28,989 bases of DNA from Thermoplasmata archaeon (GCA_019594195.1 JAFDTP010000012.1:1-28989); one strand, 5' to 3'. Shown: positions 14,601-22,007, counted from the stretch's first letter. Notes: a model not told the origin generated them from the letters alone. Numbers and translations: made by a program.

Positions 14601-16140
14601 AGCTGTTTGTCGGACTGGAAGCATCACTGCTAGCTTCAGCTGATATGATATCATCGTCTCCACCCCAGCCGGAACCTCCGGCACCTGGAGCAACCACTTC
14701 AGGTTTAAGTCTACCATCGTCGGTAGGACCTCTCGAGCTGAAACTTGCCATATCGTTCTGCGAAACTTCTCTTTCACCGACTCCAGAAGCACCTATGGTC
14801 AGTATGTTTTTAGCTGTTCCAGGACTACCAACGGTGTTTGCATCTGGTCCATCGTTCGCCGCGGCATACAAGATCAACATATCGTCATTATGCCACATGT
14901 ATTCATCGGTTTGTTGAGCGTTATCTGTGTAAGAACTATCAGGAGCTCCCCAGCTGTTGGAGTGTAATCTACCGCCGTCTTCATAAGCGGCATCGTAGAC
15001 CAGTGAAAGATCAGATGGAACATCGAGTGATCCATCAGGAGTCCCTATATCATAAACCGACAATCTAGCATTTTTAGCAATACCGTCATGAGGTTGTGGA
15101 TCACTATCTATTTCGTCATTTCCTGCTATGCTTCCCGCAACATGTGTGCCATGACCGTGGCCATCGAAATCATCTGCATAAGCTTCATAAGTTTCTATCT
15201 TTCTATGAGTCGATCCGAAATCATCATGGTTATCAGGATCTCTAAATTGATTATGGCTGTAATCAAGCCCCGTATCTGCAAAACCGACGATCTGACCTTC
15301 TCCGGTCAATCCATCGTCCCATATAGATCGAACTTCAGATTCTCCTGACTGAACGCTCCACTGTGCATCGTGGTTCAACAGCTCTATTTCATTTTCCTCT
15401 TCGATCCATCCGATACTCTCGATTTCAGCTATTTCCGGTATGGAAGAGGACTCAGCTGCTATCCTAACTCTATCAGATCCATGGTCAAGAATCGTCCCAA
15501 ATTGTTCAAGCTCTGGAATGAGTTGTCCTGCTGAATCATGGGTTATCAAGGATAGAACAAGTTCCCCTTCAGCCTGATCTAGTTCAGGAGCTATTTTGTA
15601 TTCCTCTTTATATTCGCCGGTCCATTGAACAAATTCTTTTTCTTTTATCTCCTCCAATCCGTCTCCGTTGATCTCCATAAGATAGGTGTTCTCTGGTATG
15701 TATTCGATTATCTCTCCTTTCTCTTCCAAGTTCTCACGCCATTCACTTATTATCGGTCCGATGGTCTGAACAAGATAATGACCATCCTCAGATTCACTTA
15801 CGGTTTGTAAAGAACCTTCACTATTGGTATCGATCGTTTCTCTCCTAAGATGCACTTTGTTAAGTTCATCATCTAATACAGTTATTTCGTTGGTTGCTGC
15901 CAACTGGTTTCCTCCCGAGCTAGACTCGACAAGTAGATGATTACCGTAGTCTTCTACAACTTCTAAGTCGAGCTCGTTCAGAGACATATCTTCAGATTTT
16001 TCGATTAGCTTGTACTCGGAATCCTCTAATACATTCTCATTCAGCATCGGTTCTTGAAAAAAGACACCAAAAACCGCTCCGAGGATCAACAGTATCGCCA
16101 CACTAAGGCTCAATAGGCCTACAATGACCTTTTTTTCCAT
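11686..16140 (-). CDS. Secreted subtilisin-like serine protease with PKD and GEVED modules
   Basis: 1484 residues. A signal peptide or anchor occupies 5-27. A long prodomain-like region (about 30-255) precedes the S8 domain (about 265-600). The catalytic triad is visible: Asp289 in GFADTGLDYSH, His330 in GHGHGTHVAGS, Ser521 in GTSMACPVA; Asn429 in YAAANDG forms the oxyanion hole. A beta-sandwich (about 603-725) follows. The rest is modular: PKD (738-820), GEVED (822-963), PKD (976-1054), PKD (1062-1143), GEVED (1148-1288), GEVED (1299-1441). PKDs carry the SWDFGD/SWEFGD signature; GEVED modules carry VVIDW, ETRMRVMQEY and GETEDYTV. The composition is highly acidic. No C-terminal anchor is seen, so retention would rely on the N-terminal helix or on binding. 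Likely role: extracellular protein degradation with modules that bind substrate or surface. Confidence 0.9.
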   Translation of the reverse strand: MEKKVIVGLLSLSVAILLILGAVFGVFFQEPMLNENVLEDSEYKLIEKSEDMSLNELDLEVVEDYGNHLLVESSSGGNQLAATNEITVLDDELNKVHLRRETIDTNSEGSLQTVSESEDGHYLVQTIGPIISEWRENLEEKGEIIEYIPENTYLMEINGDGLEEIKEKEFVQWTGEYKEEYKIAPELDQAEGELVLSLITHDSAGQLIPELEQFGTILDHGSDRVRIAAESSSIPEIAEIESIGWIEEENEIELLNHDAQWSVQSGESEVRSIWDDGLTGEGQIVGFADTGLDYSHNQFRDPDNHDDFGSTHRKIETYEAYADDFDGHGHGTHVAGSIAGNDEIDSDPQPHDGIAKNARLSVYDIGTPDGSLDVPSDLSLVYDAAYEDGGRLHSNSWGAPDSSYTDNAQQTDEYMWHNDDMLILYAAANDGPDANTVGSPGTAKNILTIGASGVGEREVSQNDMASFSSRGPTDDGRLKPEVVAPGAGGSGWGGDDDIISAEASSDASSPTNSYTDMQGTSMACPVAAGSTALVREYFEDGHYPGDDIAEPSAALLKAVIVNSAEEITGDGAYENSDEFPNNDQGFGRITLENALEFEGDDRNLEVYDEETGLDTGEADTYTVNVEDTSEPFEATMAYTDHPGSTTASTALVNDLNLRVTAPDGSEYKGNVFEGANPGQSTTGGEFDDLNPLENVLRLDPQQGEYEIEVIAENVPEGPQPYALAVTGGLDDEPVPDELEADFTYEQIEPVEEYTIDFTDQSSPGEYDITDWSWDFGDDATSTEENPVHSYSQAGDYDVTLTVTDASGDQDTEVKNVQVEEPAYCEVNGGDTSYDEYITNVQFNGIDRDSGDDGGYADHTDSVSDPVEPGESYELSVTLSTGGYSNHATVVIDWSQDYDLSNEEVIEIGNGDDDPLTLTTDITVPEDAEEGETRMRVMQEYDEYHYEPCEDQSYGETEDYTVAIEDDPGTPDGPDAVFSYEPSTPETEETVQFTDESVSGDGEIEGWSWEFGDGVTSTEQDPTHAYSEEGTYTVELTVTDDNDLSDTATDTITVEEQTFEPPTADFSFDPVEPEPEETVQFTDESVSGDGEIEGWSWEFGDGATSTEQDPTHAYSEEGTYTVELTVTDDNDLSDTATDTIMVEDVSGEYCEVNGGDTSYGEYITNVQFNGIDRSSNDDGGYADHTDSVSDPVEAGESYELSVTASTGGYTNGLTVVIDWSQDYDLSNEEVIEIGSGDADPLTVTTTITVPEDAEEGETRMRVMQEYDDFHTDPCEDQSYGETEDYTVAIGEDDDDDEPGSYCEVEGGSTQFGEYITNVQFNGIDVDSGDTGGYADYTDHVSDPIIPGEDYLLSVTISTGGYENYVSVVIDWGQNYDLEDEEIYGLGSGSSDLTTLSAYLTVPEDAEPGQTRMRVMQEYNGYHTDPCENQDYGETHDFTVEIADGTTSQYEIVSEPVYEKGHGHLEPIERNGISIEIRMTKPVGTE
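12277..12699 (-). repeat. GEVED module copy 2 inside the protease gene
   Basis: This stretch (residues 1148-1288) is closely similar to 13252-13677 (residues 822-963), with long identical DNA runs in the part coding for VIDWSQDYDLSNEEVIEIG. The third module (11818-12246) is more diverged. The similarity at DNA level indicates fairly recent duplication or gene conversion. Confidence 0.75.
12728..12920 (-). repeat. 193-base direct repeat, PKD copy B
   Basis: Near-identical to 12992-13184 at a constant offset of 264 bases; only a handful of substitutions are seen, including one Val/Ala change (FGDGV to FGDGA). It codes for the PKD core at residues about 1074-1138 of the protease. Confidence 0.85.
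12992..13184 (-). repeat. 193-base direct repeat, PKD copy A
   Basis: Partner of 12728-12920. The length is consistent with an in-frame duplication of one PKD domain; the 264-base period is 88 codons. Confidence 0.85.
13252..13677 (-). repeat. GEVED module copy 1 inside the protease gene
   Basis: Partner of 12277-12699, coding residues 822-963. In DNA order the modules alternate in a way that fits duplication of a PKD-GEVED unit. Confidence 0.75.
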
Positions 16141-16197
16141 TTTTAAGTCCTCGCGATTCAGAAAATAAGCTATTAATATATAAAAATAATTGATTAA

Positions 16198-16278
16198 CTT
16201 TATATATCATAATTCTAACTTGGGTCGGATCTTATGACGATAATCGCCGATATTTCAGACAGAAAAAGATTATTATAA
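16198..16278 (+). other. TATA box with a 14-codon mini-ORF upstream of the prenyltransferase
   Basis: CTTTATATAT at 16198-16207 lies 27-36 bases upstream of an ATG at 16234 that opens MTIIADISDRKRLL and stops at 16276-16278, 48 bases before the prenyltransferase ATG. It could be a leader peptide, or the TATA box may simply drive a leadered mRNA for the downstream gene. The TATA-like tract at 16172-16187 would serve the protease in the other direction. Confidence 0.25.
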
Positions 16279-16326
16279 TATCCTCATCAATACCTTGAAT
16301 AAAAGTACCGTCTAGTAAAAATAAAT

Positions 16327-17256
16327 ATGTCAGATAAAAAGCCAGGGATATTAGAGATGGCGAGAGCTCCATTCTTATTCGCGATATTGGTTCCTCTTAC
16401 TATAAGCACTTCTCTTTCTGTTCATATAAAGGGAGAGGTGGACTTGATCGGATTGTCATTTGCTTGGATGATGGGTTTTGGTCTTCATGTGACAACCAAC
16501 GTTTATAATGATATATACGACACCAAGCAAGGTTCCGACACCCTTGTATCCTCTAAAAATGAATTCAGCGGAGGATCAGGTATCCTGATCGAACATCCTG
16601 ATATGGAAAAAGATATGTTCCATCTAGCTAGAGGTGGTATAATAGTAGGTTTTATATCTGTTTTGGGTTTACTATATATATCAAGAACAGAAATTTGGCC
16701 CGTTATAATAGGGATCTACGCTGTTTCTGTTTTTTTCAGTAAGTACTACACTGCAAAGCCGGTGAAATTTGCTTATCGGGGGTTGGGCGAGATAGTTGTC
16801 TGGATCGGTTTTGGTCCTTTAGCAGTTATGTTAGGGGCCGTTGGACAGGGTATACTGATACATCCATACATGATCTCAATAATGCCTATAACCGGTTTGA
16901 GTACTCTTTTCATAGTTTGGATGGGGGAGATGGTCGATATGCCCGGGGATATAGTCGCAGGAAAAAGAGGTCTAGTCGCCAGGTTAGGACTGAAAAAAAG
17001 CATCTATTGTCATCTGTTGATACATCTTTTAGCCCTTTTTAACGTAGCATCAGTCGCTTACCTGTTAGGACCGGTCTCTTTATTATGGATAGCTTTGATC
17101 CCTCATGTCATACTCCTTCCTCTCGTATACAGAGACCTTCAGAGAGCATTAGACAAAAGAAAATGGATCAAAAAGGCCTCTAAGTTGAACTTCCTACTCT
17201 TCTTCCTATTTTCGACTTTTCTCATGGCTAGTTTCATACTGGAGTTTCTAATCTAG
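16327..17256 (+). CDS. UbiA-family prenyltransferase, MenA-like
   Basis: 309 residues, a polytopic membrane protein with about eight or nine hydrophobic helices. The first aspartate-rich motif is NVYNDIYDTKQGSD (58-71; Asp62, Asp65 and Asp71). The second is EMVDMPGDIVAGKRG (201-215; Asp204, Asp208). These bind the magnesium-prenyl diphosphate. YTAKPVKFAYRGLGEIVVWI (141-160) resembles the YRGLGE region of 1,4-dihydroxy-2-naphthoate polyprenyltransferases, so menaquinone-type quinone synthesis is the best guess. Other UbiA roles such as archaeal ether-lipid or heme side-chain prenylation are possible. No other quinone-synthesis gene is in the window. Its stop codon shares a CTAG with the converging NDH-2-like gene. 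Confidence 0.82.
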   Translation: MSDKKPGILEMARAPFLFAILVPLTISTSLSVHIKGEVDLIGLSFAWMMGFGLHVTTNVYNDIYDTKQGSDTLVSSKNEFSGGSGILIEHPDMEKDMFHLARGGIIVGFISVLGLLYISRTEIWPVIIGIYAVSVFFSKYYTAKPVKFAYRGLGEIVVWIGFGPLAVMLGAVGQGILIHPYMISIMPITGLSTLFIVWMGEMVDMPGDIVAGKRGLVARLGLKKSIYCHLLIHLLALFNVASVAYLLGPVSLLWIALIPHVILLPLVYRDLQRALDKRKWIKKASKLNFLLFFLFSTFLMASFILEFLI

Positions 17257-18296
17257 AAACGAAGTCTTTCAATACCTGCCTTCTCAAGCGTATATTTTAA
17301 AAAGGCTGGGAACGGGCCGACGATAGAAGAAGACCGGTGAGTCAATATACCGTTTTTTCTGCCTAAGCTTATAACCAGCGGAGATTCACTTTTACGATAG
17401 CTGGATAGCTCTTCGCCATTTCTATGCTTCAAAATATTTCTATATATCAGACTTGCGTGTCTGTCGGCATTGTGTCCCGTTTTTTCTTCCTGGAGTGAGG
17501 TGATATCACCACCGACGAAGATCCTATCATATCCTTTCAATCTAAGATATTCGTCGACCTTCAAACTTCCATTTTTAAAAAAAACATTCTCTTCAAAACC
17601 CTTATAAAGTGATCTACCAAATCCTAGTCCACCGCACCAGATAGCTGTATCTGCAAGTATATTCTCACCATTTTCAGTGTGAAATCCATCTTTATTTTCA
17701 ACCAATCTGTCACTAAAAATCAATCTCACGTCCCTTTCGATCAAAAATCTCTCAGCATATCTTGATGCGGACTCAGGATTCCTCTCTATAAGTCTCTCAT
17801 GTGGATGGACCAGATTTATCTCTTTATCAGTATTAACTGCCAATTCGGATGCCGCCTCGATGCCGATCAAACCTCCACCTACGACTAAAATGCTCTCTGA
17901 TCTTTGGATCTTTCTTCCGAGCTTATATGAGTTCTCTACATCGTTCAAAGTGAATACATCTTCATCATTTTCTAAGGGCACTGGATAATCAGCACCGAGA
18001 CATATAACTAGATAATCGAAATCAAATCTGTCTTCAGTGGTCTTTACATGGTCCGGAGTTATCTCTTTTACTTCTTGTTCTATCACATCCGTATCGCGTA
18101 AAAAAGAATCAAGCTTCAGCTGGATATTAGATATATGATCAAGATCGGTTAGGATCTTGGGAAGGGAGGGATAATACTCAAAATAACCATTCTCGTCGAT
18201 CAATATCGTCTCGATGTCTTCTTTTTGATCCAATTTTTTTGAGAGTATAGAACCACAAAAACCACCTCCAAGAATCAGCACTCTCTCTCTTCCCAT
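17253..18296 (-). CDS. FAD-dependent NADH dehydrogenase-like (NDH-2/pyridine nucleotide-disulfide oxidoreductase family)
   Basis: 347 residues with two Rossmann motifs: the FAD site VLILGGGFCGSILSK (6-20) and the NAD(P)H site ILVVGGGLIGIEAASELA (136-153). The second FAD-contacting motif is RIFVGGDIT (258-266), and YLVICLGADY (95-104) and AIWCGGLGF (218-226) are typical linkers. There is no redox-active CxxxxC pair. This fits type-II NADH dehydrogenases and related FSP1/AIF-like quinone reductases, slightly shorter than bacterial NDH-2 (about 400-430). No clear C-terminal membrane amphipathic helix can be proven; the last 50 residues have hydrophobic patches. Converging with a MenA-like gene supports a quinone link. 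A ferredoxin or sulfide substrate cannot be excluded. Confidence 0.75.
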   Translation of the reverse strand: MGRERVLILGGGFCGSILSKKLDQKEDIETILIDENGYFEYYPSLPKILTDLDHISNIQLKLDSFLRDTDVIEQEVKEITPDHVKTTEDRFDFDYLVICLGADYPVPLENDEDVFTLNDVENSYKLGRKIQRSESILVVGGGLIGIEAASELAVNTDKEINLVHPHERLIERNPESASRYAERFLIERDVRLIFSDRLVENKDGFHTENGENILADTAIWCGGLGFGRSLYKGFEENVFFKNGSLKVDEYLRLKGYDRIFVGGDITSLQEEKTGHNADRHASLIYRNILKHRNGEELSSYRKSESPLVISLGRKNGILTHRSSSIVGPFPAFLKYTLEKAGIERLRF

Positions 18297-18414
18297 GATG
18301 TTGAATCACATTCAATAGATTTACATTTTTTGAATAGCCGATAGACTTACCTATAAACTGATTATAGTAAAAGAAACGACATCTTGTACTTTTTAGTATC
18401 TTTTTTTTAGTTGT

Positions 18415-18432
18415 GGAGGATTATCATCCTCC
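18415..18432. promoter_or_regulatory. 7-bp stem, 4-base loop hairpin in the divergent region
   Basis: GGAGGAT, TATC, ATCCTCC form a perfect hairpin between the NDH-2-like gene and the zinc-ribbon gene. One strand carries a GGAGG ribosome-binding-like core that the hairpin would hide. It is preceded by a T run at 18401-18408. Neither neighbour begins immediately after it; the purpose is unknown. Confidence 0.35.
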
Positions 18433-18507
18433 TCTCATTTCCGTCAAAGAGCTCGTGATGTGGATTTTGGAACTTTAGTTTAAAAAAGGTCCAACTTCAA
18501 CTATAAT

Positions 18508-18516
18508 TTAATATAT
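18508..18516 (+). promoter_or_regulatory. TATA box of the zinc-ribbon gene
   Basis: TTAATATAT-like box 21-29 bases upstream of the ATG at 18537, consistent with a leaderless transcript. No ribosome binding site precedes the start. Confidence 0.5.
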
Positions 18517-18536
18517 CTGCAGGACTATATGCATCC

Positions 18537-18782
18537 ATGTCTGATGAAGCTTTAGTTGAATATCTCACACATGTCAGTACTGGTTCTTCTTGTGACGATT
18601 GCGATGAACCGATGAAATTGCTCCAGTTTTCATGGGGTGAGAGCGAGACTCATGAAGAGATCATAACTGTACTTAATCCTCTTTTAGATAAAGAGGAGAT
18701 GCTCGAAAAGCCCTTTGATTATGAAGAATTAAAATTGGAGCGCTGCGAAGACTGTGGGGCTGTTAATCTCACCATAAAATGA
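18537..18782 (+). CDS. Small zinc-ribbon protein of unknown function
   Basis: 81 residues with two CxxC knuckles, Cys19/Cys22 (SSCDDCDE) and Cys70/Cys73 (ERCEDCGAVNL), spaced as a split zinc ribbon around a 47-residue helical, acidic insert. No enzyme motif is present. Such small zinc ribbons are common in archaea and often bind nucleic acid or protein; the role here is unknown. It converges on the DEAD-box helicase gene with a 23-base gap. Confidence 0.7.
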   Translation: MSDEALVEYLTHVSTGSSCDDCDEPMKLLQFSWGESETHEEIITVLNPLLDKEEMLEKPFDYEELKLERCEDCGAVNLTIK

Positions 18783-18805
18783 AAAATTTTGATGTATGGA
18801 GATAA

Positions 18806-20191
18806 CTACCTTCCTCTAGGGTCTCTTTCCACCAGTTCTACGTCTTCAAAATAATCTATATCGTGTATCCTGTCAGCCTTTGATCGTACGATCTCGATCT
18901 CACCGGTCTTACCGTTCAGGTTTTTCACTTCGATCTCATCGTGTTTGATGCCGTGTTTTTGGACCTCCTTGCCGACTTTCCATCTACTCGCTTTTTCATC
19001 CACCTCAAACTTGAAAGTCACCATCCCGTAAACGTCGGAATGGTGATCGTAATCGATCTTATGGTCTACTTTACCATCTGATCCTAAGTCAAGATGTTCT
19101 AGTTCGTCCTCGATGAAATCTTCGATCCTGTCAAGGAATTCCATCTCATCCCTAGTGACTAAAGTGACTGCTTTTCCTTCTTTTCCGAGTCTTCCCGTTC
19201 TTCCTATCCTGTGCACGTAGTCTTTTTCGTACTTGGGTATGTCGTAATTTACGACGTGAGTGATATTTTCAACATCTATACCTCTAGAGGCTACGTCTGT
19301 GGAGACCAAGATGTCGATATCCCCACCCTTGAATTTATCCATAGTTCTAGTCCTAGCTGACTGGCTCATGTCTCCGTGCATCGGGTGTGATTTATAACCA
19401 TGCTGGTTCAATCTATCAGAAAGTATCTGAGTGTATTTTCTAGTATTACAGAAGATGAGGTATTTTCCAGGTTCGTTATCCAAAAGTGAGGATAACACTG
19501 AAAGTTTATTTTTTCTACCTACCGAAACGTAATACTGCTCGACACCTTTTGCTGAGATCTCGTCTTCGCTGAGTTTGAGTTCTATAGGATCTTCCATGTA
19601 ATCGTTTGCCAACTTCACGATCTCGTCAGGCATGGTAGCGGAGTAAAGCATTATCTGCTTTTCTTCTGAGGTCCTAGATATTATCCATTCTATGTCTTCT
19701 AGGAACCCCATATCAAGCATACGATCAGCCTCATCTAAAACAAAAAAGTCGATATCATCTAATACAAGTTCTCCCCTTCTCATGAGGTCCATAACTCTAC
19801 CGGGAGTACCCGCCACAAATGAAGTTCCCGGCAAATGATCGATCTGATAATTTATACTAGATCCACCATATATGGCAAGCGTATTTACGTCGTGATGCTT
19901 ACCTATCTTTTTAGCCTCTCTTTCAACTTGTTGAGCTAACTCCCTTGTAGGGGTCAGTACTATAGCTTCCACTCCTCTATCCCCTCTTATCTTCTCAAAT
20001 ATAGGGATCAGAAAAGAATGGGTCTTTCCAGACCCGGTTCTGGCCTGTACGATTATATCGTTTCCATCGATCGCAGGTCTGATCGAATTTTTCTGAACTT
20101 CTGTAGGACTGTCAAAGTCGATCTCATCCAAAGCTGATAATGTCTCTTCTTTCAAAGACATATCATCGAATTGTTGTATCTCATTATCCAT
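18806..20191 (-). CDS. DEAD-box ATP-dependent RNA helicase
   Basis: 461 residues with the full DEAD-box motif set: a Q-motif region around FDDM and PTEVQ (8-33), Walker A ARTGSGKT (50-57), PTRELAQQ (81-88), TPGR (129-132), DEAD (153-156), SAT (184-186), STDVASRGID (297-306) and HRIGRTGR (327-334). It unwinds or remodels RNA using ATP, typically in ribosome assembly or cold response. Residues about 370-461 form a basic and acidic extension that may be an accessory RNA-binding domain (VYGMVTFKFEVDEKASRWKV is its start). An AGGAG site lies upstream of the ATG, and a TATA box at 20231-20240. The gene is divergent from pirin across a palindrome. Confidence 0.93.
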   Translation of the reverse strand: MDNEIQQFDDMSLKEETLSALDEIDFDSPTEVQKNSIRPAIDGNDIIVQARTGSGKTHSFLIPIFEKIRGDRGVEAIVLTPTRELAQQVEREAKKIGKHHDVNTLAIYGGSSINYQIDHLPGTSFVAGTPGRVMDLMRRGELVLDDIDFFVLDEADRMLDMGFLEDIEWIISRTSEEKQIMLYSATMPDEIVKLANDYMEDPIELKLSEDEISAKGVEQYYVSVGRKNKLSVLSSLLDNEPGKYLIFCNTRKYTQILSDRLNQHGYKSHPMHGDMSQSARTRTMDKFKGGDIDILVSTDVASRGIDVENITHVVNYDIPKYEKDYVHRIGRTGRLGKEGKAVTLVTRDEMEFLDRIEDFIEDELEHLDLGSDGKVDHKIDYDHHSDVYGMVTFKFEVDEKASRWKVGKEVQKHGIKHDEIEVKNLNGKTGEIEIVRSKADRIHDIDYFEDVELVERDPRGR

Positions 20192-20230
20192 CGTCTATTA
20201 TTCTCCTAATTGTTCCAAGGAGAACGGGGT

Positions 20231-20240
20231 TATTTATATA
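20231..20240 (-). promoter_or_regulatory. TATA box of the helicase gene
   Basis: TATTTATATA on the plus strand reads TATATAAATA on the minus strand, 40-49 bases upstream of the helicase ATG at 20191. This leaves a short leader that contains the AGGAG ribosome binding site. Confidence 0.5.
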
Positions 20241-20261
20241 ATTTGATGTTCCGTTATCGAC

Positions 20262-20273
20262 GGGGCTAGCCCC
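20262..20273. promoter_or_regulatory. 12-base perfect palindrome between divergent helicase and pirin promoters
   Basis: GGGGCTAGCCCC is self-complementary over all 12 bases and is conspicuously GC-rich in an AT-rich intergenic region. It lies six bases upstream of the pirin TATA box (20279-20287, TTTATATAT) and 22 bases from the helicase TATA box (20231-20240). The position, at the BRE side of the pirin promoter, suggests a regulator-binding site acting on one or both genes. Confidence 0.45.
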
Positions 20274-20316
20274 TCAATTTTATATATGATTTTACCATAT
20301 ACTGTTTAGTGGTGAA

Positions 20317-21063
20317 ATGTTGAAGGGTAGATTGGTAAAACCAGATATCAAAAGTGAAGGTTCCGGTGCAAAAGTAAAAAGATTATTTCCCTCATCGGAG
20401 TTGGATCACTACGACCCTTTCGTTCTTCTTGATGAGTTTTTTGTCGATCCTGAGGCTGGTTTTCCCAGACATAGACATGCCGGTTTCGAGGCCGTAACTT
20501 ACATGATCGAGGGTGGATTTAGACACGAAGATGATCTAGGTAATAAAGCTTCGGTAGATACCGGTGGTGTACAGAAATTTTCTGCTGGTGGCGGTATAAA
20601 ACATTCCGAGATGCCAGTAGGTGATAAGCAAAGTCACGGTTTCCAACTTTGGATCAACCTTCCCCACGATCTCAAAGATTCTGAGCCCAGCTATCAAAGG
20701 GTCGAGGCAGATGATATACCTGTAAAACATGATGGAAAAAGTAAGATAAAAACTATCATAGGTAAAGATTCTCCTGTGAACACGAACAACCCAGTACTCT
20801 TTCAAGACATTATATTGGAAGAAGCATGCTTTAACTCAGTAGAGTTTCCAGAAGAATACCAGGGTTTTCTTTACGTTTATGAGGGTGAGATATCTATAGA
20901 TAATAAAGGAGATTCGATCGTGGATGTTCCTGAAGGAAAGGCTTATTTCCCATCTAAAGGCAGGAGATTTTCTATAAGGTGTGATAAAAGTTCAAAGATG
21001 ATAGTGATATCGGGAAAACCCATAGGTGATGAGATAAAGCTGCGCGGTTCGATAGTGGAATGA
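20317..21063 (+). CDS. Pirin-family bicupin protein
   Basis: 248 residues. The N-terminal cupin carries the metal ligands His52 and His54 in FPRHRHAGFEAVTYM and His96 and Glu98 in GIKHSEMP, matching human pirin His56, His58, His101 and Glu103. EGGFRHEDDLGN and FQLWINLP are family hallmarks. A second cupin-like half (about 150-240) lacks a metal site, as is usual. Pirins bind iron and some act as quercetin dioxygenases or redox-sensing regulators; the substrate here is unknown. A TATA box at 20279-20287 and a weak GGTGA at 20311-20315 precede the ATG. Confidence 0.9.
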   Translation: MLKGRLVKPDIKSEGSGAKVKRLFPSSELDHYDPFVLLDEFFVDPEAGFPRHRHAGFEAVTYMIEGGFRHEDDLGNKASVDTGGVQKFSAGGGIKHSEMPVGDKQSHGFQLWINLPHDLKDSEPSYQRVEADDIPVKHDGKSKIKTIIGKDSPVNTNNPVLFQDIILEEACFNSVEFPEEYQGFLYVYEGEISIDNKGDSIVDVPEGKAYFPSKGRRFSIRCDKSSKMIVISGKPIGDEIKLRGSIVE

Positions 21064-21095
21064 TGATTAATAAATAAAAGGGTTTTGCAGTTGGA

Positions 21096-21917
21096 CTATT
21101 CCTCTATGGAGACCATCTCCCCATCTACATGTATATCTCTCTGCGGATAGGGTATCTCTATATCAGATTCCGTATATGCTTTGAATATACCTTCTGTCAG
21201 GTTGAATCTAACTCTCCAGTATTTTTCTTTATCCGTCCATCCTTTAAGCATAAGATTAACTGAAGAGTCTCCTAAGTCTGTGACCGATACCTGTGGTTCA
21301 GGTTCATCCAAGACTTCTTCGTGGTTTTTCAAGAACTCTAATGCAACCTTTACCGCTTTGTCTACATCTCCATCATAACTTATACCTACCGGAACATCTA
21401 TCCTCCTTTCAGGCATCCTAGAGTAATTGATGATCGGCTGGTCCCATATCAGTTTGTTAGGTACCGTGATCTTAGTGTTATCCGGCTTGAGAAGTTCGGT
21501 CGCCATCAAACCTACGGAAGTTACTATCCCTTCCTGACCCTGTACTTCGACTCTTTCATCCATATCTAGCGGTCTGAGAGCAGCGATCCATATGCCTGAA
21601 AAAATATTGTTCATCGTGTCTTGGAGACCAAAACCGAGGACCAGACCCAATACAGCTGATAAGCCAAGTACTGCAGATCCTACGTCCAAACCCAATGTAG
21701 ATAAAACCACTAGAAGAACCACGATGTAAAATATTGCGCTCATGAACCGACCTAGGAATTCGATTATCAGCGACGGCAATTTGGTCTTTTTCATGCTCTT
21801 TTTAAAATAATGGACCACCACCTTCACCAGGAAAAATCCAACGACAAGTATCACTGCAGCTGCTAAAAGATCAATGACTCTAACGTTAAGATATCTTATA
21901 GTGCTTCCTAGATCCAT
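21096..21917 (-). CDS. MscS-family mechanosensitive channel
   Basis: 273 residues. Three membrane helices are seen at about 14-36, 57-76 and 79-108; the third is the Gly/Ala-rich pore helix followed by the hallmark FGLQDTMNNIFSGI (96-109). The beta domain follows (RPLDMDERVEV; GIVTSVGLMATEL; TVPNKLIWDQPIINYSR, 151-167) and then the alpha/beta C-terminal domain. The channel opens on membrane tension and releases solutes after osmotic downshock, useful for an organism exposed to changing salt. Length is close to E. coli MscS (286). It converges on pirin with a 32-base gap. Confidence 0.92.
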   Translation of the reverse strand: MDLGSTIRYLNVRVIDLLAAAVILVVGFFLVKVVVHYFKKSMKKTKLPSLIIEFLGRFMSAIFYIVVLLVVLSTLGLDVGSAVLGLSAVLGLVLGFGLQDTMNNIFSGIWIAALRPLDMDERVEVQGQEGIVTSVGLMATELLKPDNTKITVPNKLIWDQPIINYSRMPERRIDVPVGISYDGDVDKAVKVALEFLKNHEEVLDEPEPQVSVTDLGDSSVNLMLKGWTDKEKYWRVRFNLTEGIFKAYTESDIEIPYPQRDIHVDGEMVSIEE

Positions 21918-22007
21918 CTTTCACACCTTTATCTAAGTATTTCATATCAATCTTTAACATATATATTTTTTGAATTTAAACAAAAAATAATAGAGGGATC
22001 GCTTCGT

